Positions 27,418-36,472 of a stretch of 64,000 nt of DNA are shown here, piece by piece. The notes under the pieces are model-generated. The model was not told the origin of the DNA. It was given only the letters and a program-made list of their open reading frames with translations, and made no database searches. The stretch spans positions 1-64,000 of the forward strand of contig JAUUPT010000007.1 of NCBI GenBank assembly GCA_030843315.1. Direction: 5' to 3'. The DNA is from Bacteroidaceae bacterium (GTDB taxonomy: Bacteria > Bacteroidota > Bacteroidia > Bacteroidales > Bacteroidaceae). The translations under genes were made by a program, and so were the position numbers. Within the stretch, counting starts at the first letter, position 1; each line of letters begins with the position of its first letter.

Positions 27418-29196
27418 ATGATGAAAAAGGAAATTAAATTCAGTCTTGTTTACCGGGATATGTGGCAGTCTTCCGGTAAGTACCAACCCCGGGTAGACCA
27501 GTTGGTACGCATTGCTCCGCTAATAGTTGAGATGGGTTGTTTTGCGCGAGTTGAAACCAATGGAGGTGCTTTCGAGCAGGTGAACCTGCTCTATGGCGAG
27601 AATCCCAATAAAGCTGTACGGGCTTTTACCCGGCCTTTCAGAGAAGCAGGCATTCAGACACATATGCTCGACCGTGGGCTGAATGCGTTGCGTATGTATC
27701 CTGTTCCGGCAGATGTACGTCGACTGATGTACAAAGTGAAACATGCACAAGGTGTCGATATCACCCGCATCTTCTGTGGACTGAATGAAACAAGAAATAT
27801 TATTCCTTCCATCAAGTATGCCCTGGAAGCGGGGATGATACCGCAGGCCACACTTTGCATCACCTATTCTCCCGTACATACTGTGGAGTATTACGCTGAA
27901 ATTGCAGATCGGCTGGTTGAAGCCGGAGCACCTGAAATTTGTTTGAAAGATATGGCAGGTGTTGGTCGTCCGGGAATGCTGGGGCGATTGGTGAAAACCA
28001 TTAAGGAGAAGCATCCCGAAGTACTGATACAGTATCACGGTCATAGTGGTCCGGGACTGTCCATGGCTTCTATCCTTGAAGTCTGCGAAAACGGTGCGGA
28101 CATCATTGATGTGGCTATGGAACCCATTTCATGGGGAAAGGTTCATCCCGACGTAATCTCTGTGCAGGCCATGCTGAAAGATTTAGGATTCCAGGTGCCC
28201 GATATAAATATGAAGGCTTACATGAAAGCTCGTGCTATGACGCAGGAATTTATTGACGACTTTTTAGGTTACTTCATGGATACAACGAACAAGCACATGT
28301 CTTCACTATTGTTGAAGTGTGGATTACCCGGTGGCATGATGGGCTCTATGATGGCAGACTTGAAAGGTGTACATTCCGGTATCAATATGATATTGAGGGG
28401 CAAGAACGAGCCCGAACTAAGCATTGACGACCTGTTGGTGATGCTCTTCGACGAAGTGGAATATGTATGGCCAAAGTTAGGTTATCCTCCGCTGGTAACT
28501 CCGTTCAGCCAATACGTAAAGAACGTTGCCTTGATGAATCTTATGCAGCAAGTAAAAGGAGAGGAGCGTTGGACAATGATAGACAACCACACCTGGGATA
28601 TGATTCTGGGTAAGAGTGGACGTCTTCCCGGTGCTTTGGCTCCCGAAATAGTAGAACTGGCTAAATCCAAAGGATATGAATTCGTAGATACGGACCCGCA
28701 ATTGAACTATCCGGATGCTTTGGACGACTATCGCAAGGAAATGGGTGAGAACGGTTGGGAATATGGTGACGATGACGAGGAACTTTTTGAATTGGCTATG
28801 CACGATCGGCAGTATCGTGATTACAAGTCGGGTGCTGCCAAGAGGCGTTTCGAGGACGAGTTGCAACGTGCCAAGGATGCTGCTATGGTGAAGAACGGAT
28901 ACTCGGAAGAGGAGATAAAAAGATTGAAGCGTGCCAAGGCCGATCCTATTATTGCCCCTGCCAAAGGACAGGTACTTTGGGAAGTTTCTGTAGAAGGGCC
29001 TTCTTCGGCACCCTTTATCGGCCGTAAATACCAGCATGATGAAGTATTCTGCTATCTTTCTACACCGTGGGGAGAGTATGAGAAGATATTGACCGGATTT
29101 ACGGGGCGTATAGTCGAAATATGCGCTCAACAAGGCGATACCGTTAATAAGGGCGATGTGATAGCCTATATTCAGCGAAGTGATATTTTTGCATAA
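27418..29196 (+). CDS. Oxaloacetate decarboxylase/pyruvate carboxylase-type carboxyltransferase with degenerate biotinyl domain
   Basis: A 592-residue protein related to the alpha subunit of oxaloacetate decarboxylase and to pyruvate carboxylase subunit B. The carboxyltransferase barrel keeps the likely metal ligands: Asp 14 in YRDMWQS, the Lys in LKDMAG near 179, and the two His of YHGHSGPG near 207-209. The usual RDAHQSLLATR stretch is not kept. The C-terminal 70 residues have the shape of a biotinyl/lipoyl domain (APAKGQVLWEV, FTGRIVEICAQQGDTVNKGDVIAYI). However, the EAMKM biotinylation motif is replaced by STPWGEYEK with no Lys at the expected place. A biotin-independent or altered reaction is therefore likely (inference). 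No membrane beta or gamma subunit genes are adjacent. Confidence 0.85.
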   Translation: MMKKEIKFSLVYRDMWQSSGKYQPRVDQLVRIAPLIVEMGCFARVETNGGAFEQVNLLYGENPNKAVRAFTRPFREAGIQTHMLDRGLNALRMYPVPADVRRLMYKVKHAQGVDITRIFCGLNETRNIIPSIKYALEAGMIPQATLCITYSPVHTVEYYAEIADRLVEAGAPEICLKDMAGVGRPGMLGRLVKTIKEKHPEVLIQYHGHSGPGLSMASILEVCENGADIIDVAMEPISWGKVHPDVISVQAMLKDLGFQVPDINMKAYMKARAMTQEFIDDFLGYFMDTTNKHMSSLLLKCGLPGGMMGSMMADLKGVHSGINMILRGKNEPELSIDDLLVMLFDEVEYVWPKLGYPPLVTPFSQYVKNVALMNLMQQVKGEERWTMIDNHTWDMILGKSGRLPGALAPEIVELAKSKGYEFVDTDPQLNYPDALDDYRKEMGENGWEYGDDDEELFELAMHDRQYRDYKSGAAKRRFEDELQRAKDAAMVKNGYSEEEIKRLKRAKADPIIAPAKGQVLWEVSVEGPSSAPFIGRKYQHDEVFCYLSTPWGEYEKILTGFTGRIVEICAQQGDTVNKGDVIAYIQRSDIFA

Positions 29197-29204
29197 ACAT
29201 TTGG

Positions 29205-31412
29205 CTATTCTGCCTTTTCCATTTCCGCCGCTTTCAAAGGAAGGATAAATGTAAATGTTGTCCCTTTCCCCATTTCGGAAGCGGCGGAGATGTTTCCACC
29301 CAGACGTTCGATAATGCTCTTACAGATAGAGAGCCCCAGTCCGGTACCTTGTGCAAAGGTATTTACTTTGACGAAGCGTTCGAATATGCGGTTTAGTTTG
29401 TCTGCTGCAATGCCTATACCTGTATCGGTAACATGGAATACAACTTGGTCTCCTTCCCGCCGATATCCGTAACTGATACTTCCGGAAGTAGTGAACTTGA
29501 AGGCATTTCCTATCAGGTTGGATATTACCTGGAAGATACGGTTTTTGTCTCCGTCTATCACAATGCTCTCGTCCGAAGGCTCATATATTAACTCGACGCC
29601 TTCAGGACAGCGTACAAGGTGTGCATCGTATATCTCTCTGCAGAGTGGATGAAGGTGTACCGGAGTAATGGTAAACTCCAGAATGCCCGATTCTATCTTC
29701 GACAGATCAAGAATCTCGTTAATGAGTTGGAGCAAGCGTTCGTTGTTTGCTTCTACAATTTCATAATAGCTTAATCGTTCTTCTGTGTCTGTACTTTCGG
29801 CTATGATGCGCGAGAAACCTACAATCGCATTAAGAGGCGTACGTATTTCGTGGCTCATATTGGCAAGGAATGCTGATTTCAGTTGATCCGATGTTTCGGC
29901 TTTCTCCTTGGCGATAAGTAATTCACGTTTCATTTGCTCCATTTCCGTGATGTCCCATTCGATGTTCAGCAGGATGGGAGGGAAGTCTTTGCTTTCAATC
30001 TTGATCTTACGTTTGTCCAAGTAGATAGTTTTTCCGTTGCCGTCATGTTCTTCTGCAATCCAGTGCATTTCTTTTCCGGTCTTGGCTATTTCGATGTCTT
30101 GCGCTCTTTTCTCCTGGGCTTCTTCCAGGGGATAGAAGTCAAAATCATCCTTGCCCCAGGCTTCTTGCATGGGGATGTTTCGATTGTAGGATTCGCGGTT
30201 GCGATAGAGATATTTGAATCCGTTATTGATATCTTTTACGACGATACCTGCCGGAAGGTTGGCGATTACTTTATCCAAAACCTGGTTGAACAGCTTAATC
30301 TGCTGTTCGTGTCGGATGCGTTGAGATATGTCCCGGCCAAATACCCATATCGTTTCTACACCTTCGTCGCTGGTCACCCAATATGCATTCCCTTCGTATG
30401 CCAGTATTTCAGGATGTTCTTCCAGTGGTTGGTAAATGATGAAGTTGTTATTGTCTGTTTCTTTTTTGATGGTCGCCATCATATCTTCCCATACCCGTTT
30501 ATTGTTATTGGATGATGCGAGCTCGGGAAATTTCATTTTAGTGATATCTTCCGTATTACTTATATTGTAATATTCTTTGAAAAGTCGGTTGGCAAAAACC
30601 AGTGTGCCGTCTTCGCGCGCAGCAAAGATGTTTTCAGTAGAGTTATTGATGGCATGTGTCAGGAGATTGATATCGTTGCGCCGTTTTTGAATATCTGTAA
30701 TGTTCTGTATATATCCTTCCAGAACAACATTTCCATCTTCAGTTTCTTCGCGTGCGAAAGCTTTCAGACGGATATAGAAAATCTGGTTATTGAAAAGGAT
30801 GCGATAGTCTACGCTATCTTCCACGTCTCCTTTCAGGTTTCGTGCAAGCCAACTGCTGAAGGAAGCCACGTCTTCGCGTAGAATATGTTGCTTATAAATG
30901 TCGAGTGATATTGTTTGTTCCTCTTCGGTACACATGACACTGGTGTGTCCCTGATAGTGGAAGTTTTTTTGTTTTTTTTCATAGCGCCACATACCGATGA
31001 GAGCGGCTTTCTGTATCTCATTGAGTTCGTGGTTCCTTTTTTCAAGTTCCAGCTTACGCTGGCTTCGCTCTGTGATGTCACGATATTGACAGAGTACCAT
31101 GCCGTCGTAGGGATACATGATACACTTGAAAAAGTAAGTGGTATCGCCCAAAGTCATTTCATAATTGCGGACGGAGCGGATTTTGTGTTCCAATACTTTT
31201 TGGAAGTCCGGATAGACTTGCTGATAGGTAGCGGATGGTATCAGCCGGAACAAATTTTTACCCTGTAGCTTCTCCTCCGTCATGAACCAAAGGTCTACAT
31301 TATAAATTGCGATGTCTACACAAACGCCATCTTTATCCAGAAGAATCATGGTATCTGACGTTAGCTTCAACAATCTTTCGGCATTTTTGGCTGTTTTTAG
31401 GATACTTTCCAT
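29205..31412 (-). CDS. PAS-domain sensor histidine kinase
   Basis: A cytoplasmic kinase of about 735 residues without signal peptide or membrane helix. The N-terminal 490 residues hold four PAS-type units (for example LLKLTSDTMILLDKDGVCVD, NNSTENIFAAREDGTLVFAN, LDKVIANLPAGIVVKDINNG). HisKA has the phospho-acceptor His near 521 (MSHEIRTPLNA), and HATPase has NLIGNAFKFTT, DTGIGIA and GTGLGLS. No receiver domain is attached. The start at 31412 (MESILKTAKN) was preferred to the outer 31511, because the latter would overlap the glycosyltransferase gene by 80 bases and adds an unlikely peptide. Co-transcription with that gene is likely (19-base gap). Confidence 0.92.
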   Translation of the reverse strand: MESILKTAKNAERLLKLTSDTMILLDKDGVCVDIAIYNVDLWFMTEEKLQGKNLFRLIPSATYQQVYPDFQKVLEHKIRSVRNYEMTLGDTTYFFKCIMYPYDGMVLCQYRDITERSQRKLELEKRNHELNEIQKAALIGMWRYEKKQKNFHYQGHTSVMCTEEEQTISLDIYKQHILREDVASFSSWLARNLKGDVEDSVDYRILFNNQIFYIRLKAFAREETEDGNVVLEGYIQNITDIQKRRNDINLLTHAINNSTENIFAAREDGTLVFANRLFKEYYNISNTEDITKMKFPELASSNNNKRVWEDMMATIKKETDNNNFIIYQPLEEHPEILAYEGNAYWVTSDEGVETIWVFGRDISQRIRHEQQIKLFNQVLDKVIANLPAGIVVKDINNGFKYLYRNRESYNRNIPMQEAWGKDDFDFYPLEEAQEKRAQDIEIAKTGKEMHWIAEEHDGNGKTIYLDKRKIKIESKDFPPILLNIEWDITEMEQMKRELLIAKEKAETSDQLKSAFLANMSHEIRTPLNAIVGFSRIIAESTDTEERLSYYEIVEANNERLLQLINEILDLSKIESGILEFTITPVHLHPLCREIYDAHLVRCPEGVELIYEPSDESIVIDGDKNRIFQVISNLIGNAFKFTTSGSISYGYRREGDQVVFHVTDTGIGIAADKLNRIFERFVKVNTFAQGTGLGLSICKSIIERLGGNISAASEMGKGTTFTFILPLKAAEMEKAE

Positions 31413-31431
31413 CTTGAATGTATGTAGTTTG

Positions 31432-32622
31432 CTATGCTCTCTTCGCCTTTTCCCATGCACCGTTTGCGTTTCCTTTTCGCTTGCGCAAGTAATTGAATCC
31501 TCTGATGACATTGATGTTCATAAAGAGGAAATAATAGGGGATGAAGAGTATTTTGTTTCTGATTTGCTTTGTCGAAAGATAGTAACCCCAACTTCCCATG
31601 AGATAGAAAAGCACTTGTAGCACCCCAATAATGGCGTAAAGCAGAGGTGCGTCGGGCATGAAAAGAAGAATGGCATTGAGAGGAAGTAGCAGGAATAATA
31701 AGATAGGAGTGAGTGACCAGCGCAATACCCGATGAGATATATATTGGAAACAGAATGTGCCATATCGGAAAGGATTCAGTAACGGACGCAGGCGCCAGAT
31801 GGATTGTAAGCCTCCGGCAGCAATGCGTACTTTGCGTTTCTCTTCTTCGCGCATATCCGCCGAACCGTTTTCAACGGCATAGGCATTGGCACAGTAGGCA
31901 ATGGTGTATCCATGCATGACGATGCGCAGGGAGAGTATGAAGTCATCAAGCAGTGTGTCCGTCTTCATTTCTTCGAACAGTTCGCGGCGAATGGCAAACA
32001 ACTCGCCTGCTGCACCCACTGCTGAATAAAGGCGCGAATCGAGTGCTTTGAGGGTGGACTCATATTTCCAGTACAAACCTTCGCCACCGGAGGCGGCATT
32101 GTCTTTTGTTTGTACGGCAATACGTTTTTCTCCTGCCACGCAGCCCACTTCAGGATCAGTGAATGCATGTACTATCTCTCGCAAGGCTTCCCGGTTGAGG
32201 TGGGTATTGGCATCGGTAAATACAACGAGAGGAGTTTCTACGAAGTGTATGCCCCGGTTTAGTGCGGCAGTTTTTCCCTGACGCTGGGGTTGATGGAGTA
32301 CGGTAGCTTGTGCCCAATGGGAGAGGCGCTCGTTGGTGTGGTCGTTGCTACCGTCGGTCACCCAAAGAATGTGGAGTTTGTCTGCCGGATAATCCAGTTC
32401 AAGGCAGTTGCGCATCTTTTCGTCCACAACATCTTCTTCATTATAGGCAGCAATGAACAAGGTCAGTTCGGGCAGTGCTTCATCGGCAGGCATCAAGCGA
32501 TGAATGGGTTTATGGAAACATTCTTTTATCTTAACGAGAAGATATAACAGTATTCCATATCCTACATAGGTGTAAAATACTATGAATAGGCTAATCCAAA
32601 ATATTATTTCAACGGTTTTCAT
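31432..32622 (-). CDS. Membrane glycosyltransferase, family 2 (processive-type)
   Basis: A 396-residue inner-membrane protein. One helix at the N-terminus (IIFWISLFIVFYTYVGYGILLYLLV) precedes a GT-A catalytic domain. Visible motifs are FIAAYNEEDVV, VTDGSNDHT, FTDANTHL (DxD-like), a TLLDDFIL acidic pair and GGLQSIWRL in the place of QxxRW. Three or four helices follow toward the C-terminus. This design resembles hyaluronan or poly-GlcNAc synthase-like enzymes that build or export polysaccharide. The acceptor is unknown. It is the promoter-proximal gene of a pair with a PAS kinase, so the kinase might respond to envelope state (inference). Confidence 0.9.
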   Translation of the reverse strand: MKTVEIIFWISLFIVFYTYVGYGILLYLLVKIKECFHKPIHRLMPADEALPELTLFIAAYNEEDVVDEKMRNCLELDYPADKLHILWVTDGSNDHTNERLSHWAQATVLHQPQRQGKTAALNRGIHFVETPLVVFTDANTHLNREALREIVHAFTDPEVGCVAGEKRIAVQTKDNAASGGEGLYWKYESTLKALDSRLYSAVGAAGELFAIRRELFEEMKTDTLLDDFILSLRIVMHGYTIAYCANAYAVENGSADMREEEKRKVRIAAGGLQSIWRLRPLLNPFRYGTFCFQYISHRVLRWSLTPILLFLLLPLNAILLFMPDAPLLYAIIGVLQVLFYLMGSWGYYLSTKQIRNKILFIPYYFLFMNINVIRGFNYLRKRKGNANGAWEKAKRA

Positions 32623-32651
32623 TGCGTCAGATTATTTACTTTCTTAATTTT

Positions 32652-32677
32652 AAAAGAAAATATGGTCGCCAAAAGTA
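32652..32677 (-). promoter_or_regulatory. Probable promoter of the glycosyltransferase-kinase pair
   Basis: The minus strand reads TACTTTTG (32670-32677), and a CTTGC box lies 20 bases further upstream at about 32698-32702. The leader is about 47 bases. Confidence 0.5.
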
Positions 32678-32725
32678 TGGATAATCTTTTACTGATGCAA
32701 GAAAATGCGTGAAAAACAATACTTG

Positions 32726-32749
32726 TTTTATGCAACTTGTTGCATAAAA
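32726..32749 (-). terminator. Hairpin directly after the outer-membrane barrel gene
   Basis: A perfect 11-bp stem, TTTTATGCAAC and its complement with a 2-base centre, abuts the stop codon. A short T run follows about 15 bases further on the minus strand. Confidence 0.65.
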
Positions 32750-33952
32750 TCAGAAAGCTTCTGTCATATTGAAGTAAAATAAGGTTTGATTATTTACTGT
32801 GTTCTTGCCCAAGTCCAGACGAACATTCATACGTGGTTGTACCTCAATGCGTAAGCCTATTCCGTAGTTGGGCAGTACTCCTTCTATTTTACCGGGAGTG
32901 GGACCCATGAAACCGCAGCCTGTCCACGCCACAAAGCCTACATGGTTGAGCATTCGCTTCGTCCATGTGCTGCGGTCGGTATTAATCATTTGGCGATATT
33001 CGGCCATGATGACGTGCGAGGATTTGTCTCGATATTGTCCCATGTAGTAGCCGCGCAAATCGAAAGGTGTGCCGGTAAGAGCATATTGCGTTAGCGGTAC
33101 ATTGCCGAATACATTCTTGGTCTGTGCCGTCCAGGCCAGCACCTTGCGGTTGCCCAATGATTTATATTGGCGATAGTCTATTTCCAAGCGGTAGAAAGTT
33201 TGGTCACTACCGATAAACTTGGCATACATCATGCCACGGAAGTCGAGATACATGCCTCGATAAGCGTTGGCAGGTACGTCGCGACTGTCATAAGTCAGCA
33301 AGAAGCCGACACCGGAGTTGAAATTGTTGTAACCATTGGCCGTGCCGCCAGCCTTTTTATAAGAGGATTCGTCCACGAGGAACTTGCCCGGTTCTGTCAG
33401 ATGGTCGTAGCTGATGTCAATTTGCGGACCGGCAAAAACGTTGCTGTTACCCAGCCGGAACAGGAACCAGGGATTGATTTGCACACCGCTGTAACGGTAC
33501 TTGCTGGTGCTGTCACTGCGTATATAATCCTTATTGGTCTTATAGCCGAGCCCATAGAAGTTCTCTTCCGTATTTTTGTAACTAAACTTGCCGAAGATAC
33601 GGAAACGGTCGCCTCTAAAGAAAAGTTGCGGCTTGGAAAAGAGGTTGATACCTCCTTTGAACATGAAGGCAATAGCCATAGGTACCACAGAACGTAACTG
33701 GGTGCTATCGCTTGGGTCCATACGAAATGTCAACAAGGCACTTCCTCCAAGCACGGCGCCAAAGTCGGGAGTATAGCTGGGGCCACCCAGGATATTATAG
33801 TGTAAGTTTCTGTGCGCCACTCTTTGTTTACGTAATTCTTTTTTTGTCAATGCGGGAGTCGTGTCGTTGGTTGCAACGGTCGTTTGTTCTTGGGCTGAAG
33901 TAGCAGTGATTGCCAGCACCTGCACGATAATAATCAGTATATATTTTTTCAT
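32750..33952 (-). CDS. BamA/TamA-type outer-membrane beta-barrel protein
   Basis: A 400-residue secreted protein. The signal peptide ends ITATSAQ. The body is rich in alternating aromatic strands and looks like the C-terminal barrel of the surface antigen D15/BamA superfamily without POTRA domains: YNILGGPSYTPDFGAVLGGSA, LTYDSRDVPANAYRGMY, GTPFDLRGYYMGQYRD (the RGY-type loop), ending in Phe. The start at 33952 was chosen because the preceding 66 in-frame residues overlap the neighbouring gene and do not look like a signal peptide. It is probably a pore or assembly-type barrel of unknown substrate. Confidence 0.87.
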   Translation of the reverse strand: MKKYILIIIVQVLAITATSAQEQTTVATNDTTPALTKKELRKQRVAHRNLHYNILGGPSYTPDFGAVLGGSALLTFRMDPSDSTQLRSVVPMAIAFMFKGGINLFSKPQLFFRGDRFRIFGKFSYKNTEENFYGLGYKTNKDYIRSDSTSKYRYSGVQINPWFLFRLGNSNVFAGPQIDISYDHLTEPGKFLVDESSYKKAGGTANGYNNFNSGVGFLLTYDSRDVPANAYRGMYLDFRGMMYAKFIGSDQTFYRLEIDYRQYKSLGNRKVLAWTAQTKNVFGNVPLTQYALTGTPFDLRGYYMGQYRDKSSHVIMAEYRQMINTDRSTWTKRMLNHVGFVAWTGCGFMGPTPGKIEGVLPNYGIGLRIEVQPRMNVRLDLGKNTVNNQTLFYFNMTEAF

Positions 33953-34010
33953 ATTGTACGAAATGTGGGTGCAAAGGAAACTATTTTCTTTCAGATAGTT
34001 TTCAAAAGAA

Positions 34011-34070
34011 TAGATAATTATTCTAAAGACGGCACTAAAATTATCAAAAAAGACATTACTTTCAATCTGT
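34011..34070. repeat. Copy 2 of a duplicated 60-bp AT-rich element
   Basis: Between the barrel gene and the GtrB-type gene lies a stretch about three-quarters identical, without gaps over its first 50 bases, to 36368-36427. Shared blocks include GATAATTATT and TATCAAAAAAGA. It reaches a few codons into the end of the GtrB-type gene. Confidence 0.75.
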
Positions 34071-35003
34071 ACAACTATGGTCGTTATATTCTCTGGCGAT
34101 ATAGGTGGGTCTATTTTTAGTCTCATTGAAAATTCTTCCCAGATATTCACCGATTACTCCCAAAGAGATAAGCTGGACTCCGCCTAAGAATAGGATAACA
34201 ATCATCAGACTGGGAAATCCCTGCACTGGATCTCCCCATATCAAGGCTTTCACAAGAACAATGCACATGTAGGTGAATGCAACCAATGAAATAATAAAAC
34301 CGACAATGCTTGATAGCCGTAGCGGGGCAATTGTAAAAGAAGTGAGTCCATTTATTCCTAAATTCAGCAAATCCCAAAAGCTCCATTTCGAATGTCCTGT
34401 TATCCGGTCATTAGAGTGGTAACATATTTCCTTCTTTTTATACCCAATCCAGCAAAATAAACCTTTGGAGTATCGTTCACATTCGCGTAGCTTCTGCAAA
34501 GACTGTATACACTTTCTGTCCAATAACCGGAAGTCGCCTACATTTTGCAGCATATCACCGTGAGTGAGCTTCTGTAATAACTTATAATAGGATAGGGACA
34601 GATGTTTGCGAAACCAGTTCTCTTTACCTCGCGCGGTACACTTCGCATATACATCCTCATATCCCTCTTCCCAGTGTTGAAGCATCTGTGAGATCAGATG
34701 GGGAGGATGTTGCAGGTCGGCATCCATCACCACTACACAGTCTCCTGTGACGTAATCGAATCCTGCCAGCATGGCAATTTCTTTTCCGAAATTGCGCGTC
34801 AGGTCTACATAACAAATCCTTTTGTCGGTAACTCGCCACTCTTTGATGAACTGGAGTGTGCGATCACAACTTCCATCATTTACAAACAAAACCTCCCATT
34901 CGTACTGGTCGTTTGCAGTCATCACTTTGTCAAGCTCAGTATAAAGAAGGGGTAATGACCTTTCTTCATTATAGGCTGGAATGAGTATAGATACTTTCTT
35001 CAT
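34062..35003 (-). CDS. Family 2 glycosyltransferase, GtrB/dolichol-phosphate-sugar synthase type
   Basis: A 313-residue protein with an N-terminal GT-A domain (SILIPAYNEERSLP, FVNDGSCDRT, and VVVMDADLQHPP with the DxD site). Two C-terminal membrane helices follow (about 230-255 and 265-290; VIGEYLGRIFNETKNRPTY at the end). This is the layout of GtrB/DPM1-like enzymes, which transfer a hexose from a nucleotide sugar to undecaprenyl phosphate. The next gene upstream (25-base gap) encodes a GT-C-like protein, which would be the expected user of the lipid-linked sugar. The two therefore probably form a surface-glycan glycosylation pair (inference). Confidence 0.92.
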   Translation of the reverse strand: MKKVSILIPAYNEERSLPLLYTELDKVMTANDQYEWEVLFVNDGSCDRTLQFIKEWRVTDKRICYVDLTRNFGKEIAMLAGFDYVTGDCVVVMDADLQHPPHLISQMLQHWEEGYEDVYAKCTARGKENWFRKHLSLSYYKLLQKLTHGDMLQNVGDFRLLDRKCIQSLQKLRECERYSKGLFCWIGYKKKEICYHSNDRITGHSKWSFWDLLNLGINGLTSFTIAPLRLSSIVGFIISLVAFTYMCIVLVKALIWGDPVQGFPSLMIVILFLGGVQLISLGVIGEYLGRIFNETKNRPTYIAREYNDHSCTD

Positions 35004-35028
35004 AGATATTTTCGATTAAAAAGAATCA

Positions 35029-36321
35029 TTATTCAAGCTTTTCCTGTTCACTCTTATGCTGCAACAGTAAATCAAAGTTTAGTCTGTTTTGCTTGAAAGC
35101 CTCAGTGTTTTTCCAAGTATGAGTGTAGTGATATGTACAGAATGATAGCCCGGATAAATAGATAAAAAGCATGAAAAGCAACAGACTTTTTCTCCAGTTT
35201 GTCCTAATGTGGCCATAGAGTTTCACTCCTCCTATGGATATCAGTAGCCCCGAGCCAATAAGAGAAAGGTAAATATAGCGGTCGGCTATGGTAATCATGC
35301 GCGGCAGCGGTATAATATGTAGCACCAATAGCAAGTGGTATACGAAAAAGAGGATGCTGAAGAGCGCCATCGGCTTTTTTCGCAATTTATAAATTATCCC
35401 TGCAAGTATTGGGATTACCAATACATACAGCCAAAGCCATATAGAAGGAGATTCCTCTGATTTGAACAGTTGCCCATGGAAGTATGTCAGATCCCAAGGT
35501 ATGATTGAAGTGCGTATATAATAAACGAGAGAATAACACCCCAGTACCAGACGGTTTGTCCAAGAGTAATTGACTATATCCGAAAGAGAACGATTGTTTA
35601 TTTGCAGTGTTATCCAAGTCATTCCCAGTGCTATGACTATATAAGGGATTTTATCAATATATATCTTCCAATTTGCCATTTTGCGTTTTAGTACTAACCA
35701 GTCTATCAGCAATAATGCTCCTGGCAAAGTTACGAACTGCTCTTTACAGCCCATTGCAAGAAGAGTACAGAGGCAACTGAGTATTAGATAGAGTATGCGC
35801 CCTTTGGCCCCTGGATTGGTGTATTGCACATATAGCAATAATGCGGCCAAATAAAAAAATCCTCCCAATACAATTTTGGAAGCACTGATCCAGGCTACAC
35901 TCTCTACTTGTGCCGGATGAATAGCAAAAATAAGAGCTGTGAAAAATGCGATGAATGCTGATTTACGGCCATCTGTGTTTCTTGCCAATAGTAAGAAGAT
36001 GAGCCGGTATACAATGATAACATTGAGCATGTGGAATAACAGGCTGCCTCCATGAAACCAGGAAGCATCATACCTGCCTATCTGGAAGAGTAATACATAA
36101 TATAGCTGGTTTATAGGAGAATACTGTCCATAATAGACAGTTGTAAGAATATGTTGGATGTTTGGTCGGGTAAACCCGCTTTCAGTCATTTTGTTGATTA
36201 CCATCCATGAGTCGTCTACTCGATATAGGAAAGAATACCCTAATATCTGATAAAAAACAATCAATGTAACAGCTGCTAATACACTAATAAATAGAGCGTT
36301 TATCCATTTTCTTGAGTTCAT
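35029..36321 (-). CDS. Multi-spanning GT-C-like glycosyltransferase
   Basis: A 430-residue integral membrane protein with about ten hydrophobic helices. The first periplasmic loop contains an acidic pair (RVDDSWMVINKM), as expected for GT-C enzymes that use polyprenyl-phosphate sugars. A second landmark is FAIHPAQVESVAWISASK, which resembles the TMTC/DUF1736 branch of the fold. It is promoter-proximal to the GtrB-type gene. Together they could add a hexose to a lipid-linked or surface polymer or protein. A GtrC-type name would be over-precise, and the acceptor is unknown. Confidence 0.78.
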   Translation of the reverse strand: MNSRKWINALFISVLAAVTLIVFYQILGYSFLYRVDDSWMVINKMTESGFTRPNIQHILTTVYYGQYSPINQLYYVLLFQIGRYDASWFHGGSLLFHMLNVIIVYRLIFLLLARNTDGRKSAFIAFFTALIFAIHPAQVESVAWISASKIVLGGFFYLAALLLYVQYTNPGAKGRILYLILSCLCTLLAMGCKEQFVTLPGALLLIDWLVLKRKMANWKIYIDKIPYIVIALGMTWITLQINNRSLSDIVNYSWTNRLVLGCYSLVYYIRTSIIPWDLTYFHGQLFKSEESPSIWLWLYVLVIPILAGIIYKLRKKPMALFSILFFVYHLLLVLHIIPLPRMITIADRYIYLSLIGSGLLISIGGVKLYGHIRTNWRKSLLLFMLFIYLSGLSFCTYHYTHTWKNTEAFKQNRLNFDLLLQHKSEQEKLE

Positions 36322-36352
36322 TTGCCTTGCTATCTTGTGTTTATATGTGCGG

Positions 36353-36360
36353 CAAAGTTA
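36353..36360 (-). promoter_or_regulatory. Probable -7 element for the GT-C/GtrB operon
   Basis: The minus strand reads TAACTTTG, matching TAnnTTTG, 31 bases before the start codon. It is flanked upstream by the duplicated 60-bp element. Confidence 0.5.
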
Positions 36361-36367
36361 ATACTAA

Positions 36368-36427
36368 AAGATAATTATTTTGAAGATGCCGCTAAAAATA
36401 TCAAAAAAGAATTTACTTTTGTCTGAT
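36368..36427. repeat. Copy 1 of a duplicated 60-bp AT-rich element
   Basis: It is about three-quarters identical to 34011-34070. It lies between the divergent GT-C-like and C1 peptidase genes and contains a plus-strand TACTTTTG (36414-36421) that could be the -7 element of the peptidase gene. Confidence 0.75.
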
Positions 36428-36472
36428 AAATGAGATTTTCCGACTATTGTATAACTAAATATTTAATACGTA

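Noticed and set aside
33953..34150. N-terminal extension of the outer-membrane barrel protein
   Set aside because: It overlaps the GtrB-type gene and would hide the clear signal peptide that starts at 33952.
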